Positions 24,278 through 37,722 are shown, numbered from the stretch's first letter. The stretch is 64,000 nt of DNA from Terebella lapidaria (GCA_949152475.1 OX424567.1:25445402-25509401), one strand, 5' to 3'. A program made the numbers and translations. Notes: generated by a model not told the origin, from the letters alone.

Positions 24278-27200
24278 ATGAAAATGGCAAACATAGTGTC
24301 CTGCCTGTCCATAATTTTCATATTGCTGAAATGTGTGTCAGGTCAGTTATTATTTTCACACATGCTAATGTATAAATTATTTTGATTAATTCGTGTAACA
24401 TTGATTGATTGATTGATTGATTGATTACTTGATTGATTGATTGATTTCCTGGTAGGATTCGCCACGGGGGGACCACCCACTTCATGCGTGGACAGCTATC
24501 CCAAGCACAATGACGTCAGTCCCCAGGCCGGTCCCGCGCCCTACGTCATCGAACTGAGCTCCACGGAGTACGCACCAAATGACAACATCACCGGTACGTC
24601 AAACGTCAAACCATACCGCCGATTATAACGTGTTCTGACTCCACGTCGGAATTCACGTTACTTGTGCAGTACGTGTTATGACACCGAGCGGTACCGTAAT
24701 TAAACATTGTCAAAAAAAAATTTTCCCAGTAACAATTCGTGGCCGGGCGGGGGAGACATTTCGCGGCTTCCAGCTGCGGGCGCAGAGAGCCCCAGGGGCG
24801 CCGGATGTTGAGCAAGTACTCGGGGAATTCGTGTCTTTCCCGGAGACGGCCCAGGGACAGACATGGTACCCGCAGGCCTCACAGCCGGTCAGTGACATAC
24901 ATACAGAATATATTATAATTTATAAAAGTGCAGGGAAAATTGAGATTTTGTGACATCTTGACGATATATTCTGATAATTTTTCGGTATATTAAAAAAATT
25001 TAGATGATTTTATTTCGATTTGGTATTAGGCCTACATATTTTTAAATAGTTGTCCGTAGGCGTTGATATATTGTTGTTTTTGTTGACAGAACTGCGTGAC
25101 ACATGTTGACGGAACGCTGGACAAGACCGAGTTGGTCTTTGTGTGGCAGGCGCCGCCACAGACAGAAGGAGACCTTGTGTTCAGGTCAGTCTAACGTGTT
25201 TCTCCTAGCTATCTCCAATACACGCACGCGTACGATTTGATGTAAAACGTGACAAATATCGCCGCCCGCAGTCGTTGACCCCCTTTAATTAATGTCTCAA
25301 ACCTACGTCAAATAAATAAATAATTACAATCGTGACTTTGGCGAATTCAATTTCATCTCTGTACGATAAACAAACGATATAACAACCAGAATTGTAGGCC
25401 TACTCCGAAAACAAGCGTGTAGATTTATTTCGTTTCTTGATTGTCAAAAAATTGGTGGTTATGACCATACAACATCCGTAAGAATTTATCATTGTGGCAT
25501 TTTTAAGTCGTTATGATATTTCACGTGTTTTTACTTGATTTTTTTGTCTCTGACGTAACTTAGTTTCCCAGCCCCCTGGCGAAATTAAATCACATACCAT
25601 AGCGACTTTTCAATTTGATTTAGTGTGTTTCTGTGAAGGTCTTGGGAACGAAATTGTTCTCAGTGCAATAATTATGTTGTTTTTATACATGTAGTCACAC
25701 AAAAAGGAAACATGAGACGCGATGTATTTCCAAAGATGGTTGGAAATGCGATCTTGATTTTTATCGCTACATGCTGTAAATGAATAGTTGAGTGAAGAAT
25801 AGTCCCAGAATTCAGAGACGTGGCGGAATACTGGAGCCTCGGGAGACAGTGGTTTATACAACAAACTAAGTCGAAGGCTTTGGTTCTACATGTACTCGAA
25901 AATTTTAGTGCAACGAGAAAAACAACATGTTTTCCTCATCTCCACGTGTAAGTCCAAGATGCATTCAACTGTTAAACATACACTTAATTTGTATTTGATT
26001 TATTTATTTGCCTCCATACATGAAGAAAGCAGAACAATCATATATGGCAATACAATAAAACAACATAGAAAAGTTCAAGTCGTTGTCAACCCAAATCATG
26101 CGGAAAACAGTCAATCATGGGATGCTTTTGAAGTCGCATATAAATTTACCATCAAGAAGATATTTGCACAGCGAAATATTGAATTTTGTACAGACGTTTT
26201 GTACGCTAGATATCAAGTTATTTTTTACACACTAACTTACCCGACTTTGAAAACTTTAACAGATAAATGTAAAATGAGATTGCCCGTGATCGAAATTTCA
26301 AGATTGAGCGTAATAATTCAAGGTAACCCACATTTTTAGTTGTTTCAACCTTATGAACAGATGAATATACATGGCATTCAGCATCGGTGTATTTCCACAC
26401 AATTCATAAATACCCACAGCACTTTTATGAGTTTAGCCTGATTTTTCTTCCAGAGACTGTTCATGTTTACGCACCGTATACCATATGTGAGAATTTGTCG
26501 TAAAGTTTTATTTCACGCGTACGTGATCGTATCAACATCAGAACCTCTCACAGACTAACACCTTGAAGGGCGTGAAATGCTTTAGGGAAAAACTTCATAC
26601 TATTTATTACACGGGTTTTATATATTTAATTCACAGATTCCAAGGTTTTTCCTACGGAGTAAACCATTCTTCAAAAGAACGTCAATTCATAAATAGAAAA
26701 AAATTGAAAGTCCATAAAAAAACTTCACTAAAATCAGACACCCATGAGATAACTCTTATATGTTTTTGTTAAAAGCCATAGTGAAGTTGATTATGGACAT
26801 TCAATTTTTTTCTATTTATGAATTAACTTTTTTGGAAGAATGGTTTACTCCATGGGAAAAAAAAAACCTTGGAATCTGTGAATTCAATATTTAAAACCCG
26901 GATTTAAATATTAATACCTGAATTTAACTATTAGAACCTGGAATTAAATGCTCAAACCAGGAAATAAATATTGAAACCTGGAAATTAATGTTACAACCTG
27001 GAATTGAATATTCAAACCGGGAATCAAATATCAAAACCTGGAATAAAGTAACAAAACCTGGGATTAAATGTTGAAACTGAGAAATGAATATTAAAACCTG
27101 GGAACATATGTTCAAAGTATTGAAATGCTCAAATATCAAAACCTGGATTTAAGTATACCAACCCGGAATTGAATATTAAAACTGGGAATTGAATATTAAA

Positions 27201-30200
27201 ACCGAGAATTAAATATTAAAACCTGGAATTGAGTATTAAACCCCGGAATTAAGTACTAAAACCGGGAAATAATTAATAAAGGCCAGAAATATTTCCCGGT
27301 TTCAGTACTTATATCCGGGTTTGAATATCTAATCCTGGTGTGAACATTCTTTTCCATGTTTGAATATTCATTTCCCGGATTTAATCCTTAATTCCGGGTT
27401 TTAATACTTAATTTCAGGTTATGATATTTGAGCATTTTAATATTCCCCGGTTTTAATATTCAATTCCCGGTTTTGATATTTATTTCCAGATTTTAATATT
27501 TATTTCCCTTAATTACTCTTAATAAAAAAGTTGAATGTCCTTCATAAGCTTCTCTAAAAGTGAGAAACATTTATTATTGAACTCTATAATGATAATATCA
27601 ATGTATGGGTGTTGGTAATTTATTACGCGTATAACACCTATAACTAATTCAGTGAATCAGTGTGGTCAACTCTGGATATGGAATTCGTCAGTACCATGAG
27701 TTTCTTTCTATGAATAATATTCATACAAAAATTCCGAAATACACTGGCTGTGTAGCAAATATATTTCGTGTGATTTACATGTACCTATTTTGGTGACAGG
27801 AGTGAAGGGGCATGAGAGGTATATGCCCATTAGTTTAATAGGCAGGGCGAATAGTTTTTGGGAATTCATACAAGGTTATATTGAAATATCTTTGAGTTAT
27901 TACAGAACCCTGTGGTGATCGCTGACATGTTATTAAAATCAAGAAAAGCATCACTGGAAATACGCATGCACAATACGTGCGTAGTTATCTTCTACGATCT
28001 AATCAGAGAATCCGTACCAGGAAAATTCAGGCCCATTGATTGGTTGGTTGTTTATTGATTGAGTGATCGATTGATTTGATTTTTGACAGGAGCCCTTTTC
28101 TGCAGGAATACATCGTGTTCTGGTACGATGTTGAATCTGAGATTCTTCGGGCCAAAGTTCCCTACACCCCTGAGCCATTCCCTCACCAGGTAACACATCT
28201 CAGGCAGCACGTAACAAAGGCAGCCGTCACAAGGGCTGCATCTCCATTTAACTGCCCAGCTTAGTTATTGCTATGGCAACCTTATTTAATATATGATTTC
28301 CACTAATTCCATACCACAATTTACTGGAGCCCGTATCGACAATGAAATAGAAACACTTAATTTTCCCCCAGGTGAGCACGGATTTTAGCGATTACGATTT
28401 CCTGGACGGTTGTGGAGATACGAAGGGGTGTTTTGTGTACCCGACCGGTTGTCAAGGTGATGGCTGTGACATGGCGGCGGCGTACAGCCGTGTTGAAGGG
28501 ACGGAGGCTGTACGATTTCACTTGATGGGCAATGGACACGAGTACATATCCATCGGGATCTCACACGACAAGAAAATGGTTGGTTCTTCGGATAGGATGT
28601 ACGCGCCACTTGGATCCACTCAGATCGAGGGGCTAAAATTTAGAATTCATTTCATGATTTTCAGACTTTTGAACAATCATCAATATGACAGATATTTGAT
28701 ACAGCAGGTTTGAACATCATGCTTCCATTTACAGGGTCAAGATTTTGCAGTGACTTGTCTGAACACCGCAGAGCGAGGTGTGTCTATGGAGAACGCGTAT
28801 CTCCCCGCCCTTTACAGTGCTAGACAGAGAATTGTGAGTTTTCATTGCAGCTTAAAAATCATCATTTTCGTGAAACTGAAGATATTCACTTCATTTTCGT
28901 GAAACTGAAGATATTCACTAACTCATCTAATATCTGGAATAGAATAAGTTAAAACTAAGATAATGAATGTACGAAATAATTAAAAACGTTGTGCCCCTAT
29001 GCTCCAGACCGCGTTGACGGACATGAAGGCTGCCTACCACAATGGTCGTATATATTGTAGTTTTACCCGGGATATTATCGTGCATTCTCTTATGCCTGGG
29101 AGTCTTACCCCCATCATGTCAAACCTGTCAGAGCCTCGTTACCTGTTCCTAGCAAGGGGCAAAGTACGGCCAGGTAATCAATACTGTCTAGAGGTATACA
29201 TGTGCAATATACGCATGTTCTCGCGTTTATCGAATCATTTTGAACGTCATTTGTAATGCTTGTGCTCGCTGGTATATATTGCATCATTATATGACCTTGA
29301 CCTTGTGCTCGGAGCCTTGAGTACTTAATTATGTGTTGCGTGTATGCCCCCCCCCCCCTCCGTCCACATACACAGGTACCGTGATACCGAAGAAGCATGA
29401 TGAACTGCCTGTGGTCTCTGAAGATCCAGTGATTGTAACTGACACGTCTCTGGCCCGAGGACAGAGTCTGCCCACCGAGCTACAAGTACACGGTCAGTCA
29501 TATTGTCATGGAATATTACCCTACGTCATAATGTAATTTTTTTCAGGCATAACGTCATCATACAATGTCAGTCTAATTGTCAGTGTTCACTCCCTGTCAG
29601 TCATAATGTCATAGTTTTCAGCTCTGTCAGTCATAACGTCATCCACTCAGTATATAGTGCATGTACATGAATTGCTCATTAAACAACACTTATTTATCAT
29701 TCAAACACGCTGGTTTATATGAGACTCGGATATAATTCACATAGTATGAATTACTACCATTAGTACATTCCCGGACCACCCTCAGTCGTTCACCAAAATA
29801 GAGTTCGAGAAAATCCTATTTGCAAGCCTCCTAACGTTATGATATGTCGCTATGACCCTGTGCAGGCACCCTGGGCGTTCTGTCGTACTTCTATCTGCTG
29901 GGATTCGCTCTGCTGCTGGCTCGACATTACCGAGAGGAGCTCAGCAGGAAGGTCTGCGACTCGGCTCTCTGGTTCCAGGTGAATATATATATACGGTGAT
30001 TCCACAGTATAATATGTGAGGTATAATCATTTGAAGGTTATTGGATATTCTTCAATATATGGTATGTTTCCAATTTCAGAGCCACAGAGCCATCCTGATT
30101 CTTGTACCCATCATCGCGTCTGTGTGCGTCATTATCATAGCGGTCTATCTGAAAGCTTGGACAAAGGTAAATCAATCACAACTTTTCAACTTCATACACA

Positions 30201-31120
30201 ATAAAACACATCCAATGTAATGATAAAGTTACTGATAATTAGTTTTTGTTTTCTTTTCAGGAGGCGACTATACATGCGGTGTTCGGTCTGGTGGCCCTGG
30301 GGCTGATGTTGATCAATGTGATAGCTGGTCTGGCCCGGCCTGGGCCCGGGTCCAGTAGACGGCCCACGTATAACGTCCTACACAGACTGACGGGCGTCCT
30401 GGGCTACGTCTGCGCCGGTACGTCAGAACAATAATATACCGTACCAATGCAGTCCTGTGCAACATGATTCCACACTTTTTAGCACAAATAATTTCCTCAT
30501 GTAGATCTGATATCTGGTAATATCAGTGTACATTCGAATGGATTGTTTGTCATATTTGATACCAGTAACTGTTTGTAAAGTATCATTTAAGAATAATTAT
30601 CCCATGATAACCCCCCCCCCCCCCCAGTGGTGACTGTGATCCTGGCCAGTAGGGTGTCCCTCCTCCCCGAGCGCATACAGACGGTCGAGACTGTCACTAT
30701 GGCAACAGGCTTCGGGCTGCAGATCCTGATCGCTCTAATCCTAGAGATCATCCGTTGTCGGTCCTCGGGTCAGTGGTCAAAGTACATGCCACTCTATAGA
30801 AATATAGTGTACCAAAAATTGCTATTCAAACTAATGTTTGATTGCACATATAATAAAGATTGTAGTTTATTTGACGAATATGAAATGTTCACTAATTTAA
30901 TCGGAATACTTGCAAATCGATTGTGATGAAATCATATTACCTCTCTGCAGGTTCCAAGGGTTATGACGTCACGAGTAAGCCCCAGGACGGAGCGGGCTTT
31001 CAGATGGAGGAGCGGGCGCCTAAAAACTCATGCTGGAATCTCAAGTTCTTCTGTTTATTACTCTATGTTATCGGCGCCACCCCCATAGCGATTGTCGCGA
31101 TTTATTATCTATACAACTAG
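24278..31120 (+). CDS. FRRS1: Ferric-chelate reductase 1 (Reeler-DOMON-cytochrome b561)
   Basis: This is a membrane redox protein that in the b561 family moves electrons across the membrane to reduce ferric iron or related acceptors. Exons: 24278-24341, 24456-24593, 24730-24887, 25090-25184, 28090-28189, 28372-28578, 28735-28833, 29008-29173, 29376-29492, 29866-29978, 30080-30166, 30261-30417, 30628-30768 and 30951-31120. They join to 603 aa. The order is: signal peptide (about 1-21), Reeler domain (about 25-150), DOMON domain (about 160-340, GHEYISIGISHDKKMGQDF), then a b561 core (about 380-550). The core has four candidate haem histidines, in VHGTLG, QSHRAI, TIHAVFG and VLHRLTG. A last helix lies near the C-terminus (LLLYVIGATPIAIVAIYYLY). 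Phases agree at all 13 junctions. Intron 4 (2.9 kb) holds a foldback repeat; the acceptor of exon 13 has a pure C tract. Confidence 0.93.
24403..24447. repeat. (GATT)n microsatellite in FRRS1 intron 1
   Basis: Ten or so GATT units, interrupted once by ACTT, run up to the polypyrimidine tract of exon 2, about 10 bp before its acceptor. Confidence 0.9.
26600..27575. repeat. Compound foldback in FRRS1 intron 4
   Basis: Two inverted structures lie together. First, arms at about 26612-26715 and 26780-26903 pair (GATTCCAAGGTTTTTCC, AAACCATTCTTC and CATAAATAGAAAAAAATTGAA against their inverses) around a loop of about 65 bp. Second, from 26890 to 27515 runs a minisatellite of about 20 bp, in one orientation as AATATTAAAACCTGGAATT and, after about 27285, in the opposite one as AATTCCGGGTTTTAATACTT. 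A further piece at 27530-27570 resembles 26704-26745. No coding sequence is present, although some frames stay open by chance. Confidence 0.75.
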
Positions 31121-32068
31121 AAAATTCTCTCTCTTTAGCATGACAATGTTTGAAAGGCCAAAGATAAGCAAAATTATGAATTTTCTGCTGGTTTCAAAAG
31201 TTCACAAATTCAACCACACTATGTATAAATTTACATTTTTGAAAATACATTTTTTTTGCCTGGTAACAGGGTGGATAGTATGACAAAATAATAATAATAT
31301 TATTATTAGGACTATATTATTAGCGTGATATATGTTATTTTACATTATACATTAGAAGATGTAATTATATATGTGTTCAGGAAAAATGCACGTGGCTGTG
31401 CATAAAAACAACAGGCCATACACGTAATAACATATATTAGAAATATGTCCGGCAGCACATATACATATACATACTGCTATGTTATTTGAACAATGAACCA
31501 GAAAAATAGCCGCAATCTGCATATATACAAACACGCGTGCACCGGCCACAATGTTTTTAGCATATATTGTTGTGTTTAGAAGATGATTTTAAAGTTATTT
31601 TTGTACTGAATTTATCGTCGACTGTATTTTGTCTTAATAAACTGACGCAAGAAATGCCTGATCATCGACTGTATTTTGTCTTAATAAACTGACGCAAGAA
31701 ATTTGCCTGAAGATAGAGTGAATTTTAATGTTCTGTCAGACAGCGACGACTTTAATATGAATATTGTTCAAGCCACATGGACATTTACACGCTTGTTACG
31801 ATGAATGTTTTTTTTACGAACAATTATATAAAACAGCGAATATCTTGGAAATCGATATTGTACTATTAAGATAAGGATTTGACACGGACTATTATATAAA
31901 ATAATGCATCAATAACACGACGATAAGGTAATGAGAAATAGACAGAAATGGTTCACAAGTTAAGATAACACCCATGCTGAATCCGCATGACTAGACGATG
32001 TCTGATATATATTATGTATAGCAGGCAACTCGTCCAAATTTCGCCACTTTTTCCAAGGCCACGCCAAA
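31121..32068. other. FRRS1 3' UTR and spacer
   Basis: AT-rich sequence with the duplicated AATAAA block and no other coding region. Short frames here have no domain or splice support. Confidence 0.5.
31616..31712 (+). terminator. Duplicated poly(A) signal block downstream of FRRS1
   Basis: A 47-bp unit with CGACTGTATTTTGTC, TTAATAAACTGACGCAAG is present twice in tandem. Each copy carries AATAAA (31636-31641 and 31683-31688), about 515 and 560 bp after the FRRS1 stop codon. These are the first good poly(A) signals seen after that gene, so they probably define its 3' end. Confidence 0.6.
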
Positions 32069-35000
32069 ATGTACCTTTTAGCATATTTGGCAGTATGTTT
32101 GAGTTTTCTCCAAGAAATCTCCTCGCAGTCCGTGTATCAACAGATAGGTTATGTAAACATCAGCTTACCGGGATTTACGGAAATATACGAGCACCCGGGA
32201 TGGACGGATCCTAGGAAACGGTAAGAAGGAGAAATGGTCAAACTATATTGGATAATTATCCATGTAGATGTAATGTCTATCTATGAAAGTAAAAAATATA
32301 CTAGTATTAAAGTATAAAAAAATCGGTTTTTGGTTTTCCGCTTGAACGTGATCAAATGCGCACACAAATTTGTCTTAATTTGACATTGAAAATCGAATTT
32401 TAAAAGCTGTTTCGCACGGAACGGTTCCCATTCAGTAATGCAAAATTAACAGGAAAAAAAGAAGCTAAACATATAGAAAAATATACAACCCTATCACGAA
32501 TTTCAGAAACCAATTATTCTACTTTTAGTATATCCTAAACAACACACAAAGACACACGATAATGCATAAACTTAACACTTTCAGCAGTCGTTCACAAGAT
32601 CAATGATCACGTTTCTGAGTGAATTAGTCAAATTATTGAATTCAAGGGCAGGTGCTGTAACGGCATCTTCGTTAATTCAAAGTGAATTCGTAGGCCCATT
32701 TCAACGGCTGATGTGAAAGAAAAGTAGGTCCCTTTAGGAATACTTTCAATAAAGTGTGCACACAAAATGAAACACATGAGTTGTACCAATGAAACACATA
32801 GATTTTGTATTTTAGCGTGTAACATACATGGTACAAACTTATCGTATACCATCTCATGGACATTAGCGTCGGAGCGGGGGAGGGGGGGGGGGGTGGGGGG
32901 GGGGAGGGAGTATTCTCTGGGAGTCCCCACTTTTCTGACAGGGAGGGCTCTGACAGGGAGGCTCGAGTATGATTACTACCTCCCCCCCCCCCCCCCAGGT
33001 TTTCACGTTATTTTGTGGGCATTAAACTACAGATCAGCCAATACATATTTAAGTGATACAAATGGTAAATACCCACAAACTTAGCCCTCCCCCCTATTGA
33101 CAAATAATAAATAGCGACTGCATACAGTTTCGAAAAAAATGTAAATCCAAAGCAAACATCTGGTAAACTTGGTAATAACCAGATAATGAAGTACTATTGG
33201 CATCCTCTTAAACGAGATAACGATATTGATCATGCTAGATCTAATCAGACAGAAACCTTTTCATGTTATTTCGTGGAATGTTACACATGTATTGGATTCA
33301 CATACCCTCCAAACGTTCAACGTTTGGAAACACTAGGTCCCTTTCCCTTTTACTCCTGTTCAACTAGATCGACATTTTTTCTAGACTTTTCTAACTTTCG
33401 ACACTGGTCATCCGAGTGACCCCCCATATCTTGGCGTTACGCACTCCGTCTTGAAGCACTCCATCTTTATATCGCGCCCATCTGTTACGTTCAGACTGTT
33501 CGTGAAGATAATGAAAGATAGAGTGGCTTGAATTCTTTGGGCCTATTTTAGATGATATAATCTTTATTTTGCAATGCACGTCACAAATTGTCAGTGAGTT
33601 TGCAGCGTCCCAAATTTACAATGCGCATATCCAACTATCAAACTAAACATTCCTGGCGAGAATACTGTGGCTTGCTGTGGCCAGGATACTGTATACGTAT
33701 ATATGCTGCATGCAGCCATTTGAAAATGAGTTCGTGTCAGTGACTGTATGGGTGTATTCATGAAGTCGGAATGACAGCGTACATACAGTTTCTTTCGCAT
33801 GATTGCTGTATTCTGGAAAATCTTCCAGGGGCGGATCCATGAAATCGGGTTAGGGGGAGGGGGGGGGGGGGGGGGAGGCAAAGAACATAAATGTTGTCGG
33901 GGTTGGGGGTTATTTTTTTTTGCATTTTTGTGTCTTCTGAGAGCACTTGGGGTGCTTTCTGGGATCACAAGAAAGTTAATCTTGTGGAGAAGAGTGAAAG
34001 ATGTCAGGGAAATGTGTGGTATATCAGTGTTTTCTGCTCAGAGATGTGTTGTGTGTTCAACTGTTGATCAGGCAAAGGCAAATTCGTAATGTTTGGCTAT
34101 AAAACAAAACAATAGACATTTTGTAAACAAGCACCTTGCTTTTGTGTCAATGCGCGCCAGAAACCACGTGATTTGAAGAGTACTGTCACTCGAGGGACAT
34201 TTGAAAAGTTTTGCAACAGCGAATTTGCACGAATCTGATATTATTTGGTAATGATCTCGCTAATCATGTTATATGGAGGTATTTTGAGGACTTGTTGTTT
34301 TCTATATTTTTTTTTTTTCGTTATCATGGCCACTAATAAAGATACTTATTGTGGTATGAAGCCTTCTGGAGACATTTCTGCGATTATAAGATTACCGGAT
34401 ATACAGGGTTTTTGGTTCTAAGGTGTGGGTGGCGTTGATCCACAATATAACCAACTATATACATGCGCGCCAGTGAGAAGTTATCCAGTTGCACATTAGT
34501 AAATATCTGAGCCGAACCATGATCAAATTAAACAACAGTCATAGAGCTACGCCAGATCTACATTTTATTTAGCCTAGCTCTTTACTTCCATCTCCCCCCC
34601 CCCCCCTCTCTCTCTCTCATTTAGATTTCAGGGGGGGGGGGGGGGAGCAACATTTTTATCTTTTATTTTTATTATTTTTTTAAATTTTTGATGAATCTAC
34701 AACGAACTTTGTTTTGTCCAAAATCAAGTCACTGTCTGTTTCGAGCCATTTTCAGGCAAAAAAATATTTGTTTTCGCCATTGAACCATTTTTCTAAAGGA
34801 AATCTCATCCACTTTTTCCCCCATAGTATGAGATGCGTGGAGTAAACTCCTAGAACATTTCAACATAGAGCTTGATTAGTAGCACATTCAAATGGGAAGT
34901 CATATGAGGATAATTTACAGTTGACCTTGATTTTGACCTTCAGTGACCTTGAAAGATCAGAATGGCAATTTTGGTATGAAAAGTTGTGGTTTAACACTAA

Positions 35001-37722
35001 ACATTTCTCCAGTTACCTCTCTTAACCATTTAATTTTCATTATCCACAACCACCTCACGAGACGTAAACACACTAAAGGTCCACCGAAAAGCGACCAAAC
35101 ATTACTTCCTAGGGAATGGCAACATAATGTATACACTTATCAACACTTAGCAGCCATATTCTTTGGTCTAATATATGTGATAAAGTGTCACGTGATATGT
35201 GGTCCATTTCTTATCATTGGATGACGTCAGTATATTTAACATGACCGCGTTTTCTCAGATACAGCCTGTTGTTGTCGACGTTCCTTGTGGTTCCTTTCGC
35301 ACGGGACCCCTCCTTCATCCTTGAGCATATCGGGGACAATCTGGATAACCTGGATACCTTTCAGCCAACCCTCCTGTATGACGACTTCTCGTGGCCCAGG
35401 GAACCTCGCCAGATCCCACGTGAGTAATATCAAAATACATGATATAGGCAGTAGATGTATCAAACTTCCCGTTCCCAACCAATTTATTGTGCTTAATCAA
35501 TGGCTACTTAACAGAACTTCATCAGCTTGCCGTTCCATAGTGCGCGTACACGAGTATGTAGCCTGTATCTGAATGGAAATACACATGTGAATATTCACCT
35601 CAATACGGTTCCTGTTCCCAGTCAGCATCAGTCAACGTGTCGTGTATATTTTTGTTTGACAGTTGGCGTATTCGGGTTTGAAGCCGTGGCACAACCCGAT
35701 GGTTTCGTAACTCCGGGCAAAAATAACGGTACAATTTACGTCCTGGACACCCGAGATCTGACTGATATCCCGGTCTATGACATTATCCGAGACTCGAGCA
35801 ATCCCGACCCCCGGCTCTGGATCTACCACAGGGCCATCTGGAGAGACTTTAACCTTGATGGCAGGATAGACGCGCTCACGTGCCGTCTCCTCAGCGGCGG
35901 TAGTCATGGAAACTAGTACACCTTTCTTTGTAAAATTAGTACACATATTTAACAGTCATAGCTTACAAATAAAACAGACAGCTATACCAAAGTTTGTCCG
36001 TACTATAAGTTACCTAATTGCTGTCAAAACATAATGTTTTCTAGGGGATGATGAGACGGAGATGTTGTGGCTGGAGCACCCTGAAGGTGACCCGCTAGGT
36101 CAAGTCTGGACCCAGCATCTGGTTAATGAGAACATATGCGGGACGATGCAGGAGGGTTGGACATTTGACATTCCGGGGGAGGGCCCAATCTACGCTCTCT
36201 TCACTCTGGGATACTTCACGGGGTTGTTCGCGGTCCACTGGAGCACGGATCCTGCAGGCAGCTGGGCAGACCCAGCCATGGTACGGGAGTGTAGCATAGT
36301 GCCAAGTGACAAAGCTGTGACAACAATATTGCGTGTTGTCCCTGTGATATGTTTGCAGGGAAATTTACTTCATTGAGATTAATGTAAGGATTATGTCTTT
36401 AAACTTGCTGGACAGTGAGTTTTCGTGCTTTATCAGCTGATTATTACCATCTTGTTTTAGGTTAAAGCTCTAGAATTTCTATATTGCTTGGCAAAAGTTG
36501 GTCGTTAGCTTCTGTTACATGGTCAGAAGATTGCTCCATAAGACAAAGCCGAATACAATTCTCTTGAAATTTTCAATAGCTTCTTTGGTCGAGATTAAAA
36601 CACTTTGTACTTTAAATGTTTTTTGTTATTCCATCGATTTTGCCCATCCTTTCGGTTCGTGAAAACTTGACCAAAAAATAATAAAACAACTTTTTATTAT
36701 TTTAGAAATATATTTATAAGAAGAGCCTGTCTGATGGCTCTTATAACACTTGAAACATCTCATAGATATACATGGATTTGAAAATGACAGTTTAATTCTA
36801 TAATCCCTGAAAAAATTCCAGTCGATAATTCCCTTATGACCTTGGCTTCTCGTGCTCTTGCTTCTATGAAGAATTTACCCCGTTGATATAGATCCAGACT
36901 AGGATTATTGACACGGGACATCAGTTCTTTGACCTTGACATTGTTGATGCCAACAAAGATGGCCGCCTTGACATTCTGGTGACTTGGAATGCTGAAGTTA
37001 ACGGCAGCTTTGTGGCATATGAAATACCTGACGACTTCAGGTCAGTAGTCGAAAATAAACGTGTGCCATTACATGGCACCCAACTAAACTATTTTTGCTG
37101 TGAGTCAAGTATTCTTTACCAGAAGGAAAGACGTGGTTTTAGGATGACGAAATGACAAACATTGTGAAGCTCAACTTATATGATCCTGATATACGACATA
37201 GGCATACGGTATAAAGTCGATGACACTCTTGATGTTTTGACAGGACTGGCGAATATCCGGTCCATATTCTCGCGGACGGGTTTACTCCCAGGAGTGGATC
37301 TAATCCAGCAGGGAGCCCCGGGACTGGCCAGGCCTTCTACCCGGATACGGATGAGTGAGTCCTGCCTCAAGTCTGAACAGCCACACACAATATAACAACC
37401 CAAATATTGTTTCATCGGGTTAATGTTCAGCTCGAAGTTTAATGGCAAACCATATAGGTGTTGCTAACGTTGGTTTCTTCACAGGTCTGGGAAACCATGG
37501 ATTCTTCTCTCAGGAGATGACGAAGGGACCACGTATTATCTGGCGCCAGAATCTGAGGACCCATTGGACTGGAATTACGAGCTGATCCTAATCCGTGACC
37601 AGGGTCCAGACAGTATCATGGGCAGACCCAGTGCCATGGATGCGGATGGGGACGGTCTCAAAGAAATTTACATCCCAGACTACTATGGGAATGCTGTAGT
37701 TGTGTACAAGTACACCCCTTGA
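32069..37722 (+). CDS. Secreted VCBS/FG-GAP-like protein, paralogue A
   Basis: I do not recognise this as a named gene. Exons: 32069-32220, 35259-35419, 35663-35899, 36045-36280, 36898-37040, 37244-37354 and 37485-37722. They join in frame to 425 aa. It has an N-terminal signal peptide (about 1-20), then a conserved QIGYVNISLPGF...YEHPGWTDP block. Three DxDxDG-type loops follow, in DFNLDGRID, DANKDGRLDIL and DADGDGLKEIYIP; such loops bind calcium in VCBS/FG-GAP repeats and often sit on beta-propeller blades. LLSGDDEGTTYYL and MLWLEHPEGDPLGQVWTQH repeat the blade-like pattern. Two further paralogues with the same seven exons lie downstream, at roughly 55-60% protein identity by eye. An AATAAA at 37783 follows the stop by about 60 bp. 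Function is unknown; an extracellular calcium-dependent adhesive or binding role is only inference. Confidence 0.85.
32309..32525. repeat. Short MITE copy in intron 1 of paralogue A
   Basis: The ends AAAGTATAAAAAAATCGG and CCAATTATTCTACTTT and internal GGTTTTCCGCTTGAACGTG and TTGACATTGAAAATCG match the longer element at 15387-16163. This copy lacks the foldback insertion and a central stretch of about 225 bp. Confidence 0.75.
32870..34720. other. Paralogue A intron 1: homopolymer-rich, repeat scraps
   Basis: Long G or C runs lie near 32881-32905, 32983-32997, 33859-33876, 34591-34604 and 34631-34646. GGGGCGGATCCATGAAATCG at 33828 matches, in reverse, the phrase beside the G run near 13840 and looks like a shared MITE end. 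No exon other than those of paralogue A is supported. Confidence 0.5.
34760..35027 (-). repeat. Fragment of the hairpin-ended repeat (inverted)
   Basis: GGGAAGTCATATGAGGA, GACCTTGATTTTGACC, CAGTGACCTTGAAAG and the inverted left end CATTTCTCCAGTTACCTC match the interior and left end of the family (compare 51566-53113). The hairpin end is missing. It lies about 230 bp before exon 2 of paralogue A. Confidence 0.65.

Noticed and set aside
25890-26339. 149-codon plus-strand frame inside FRRS1 intron 4
   Set aside because: AT-rich codon composition, no domain, and it lies between well-phased exons of another gene.
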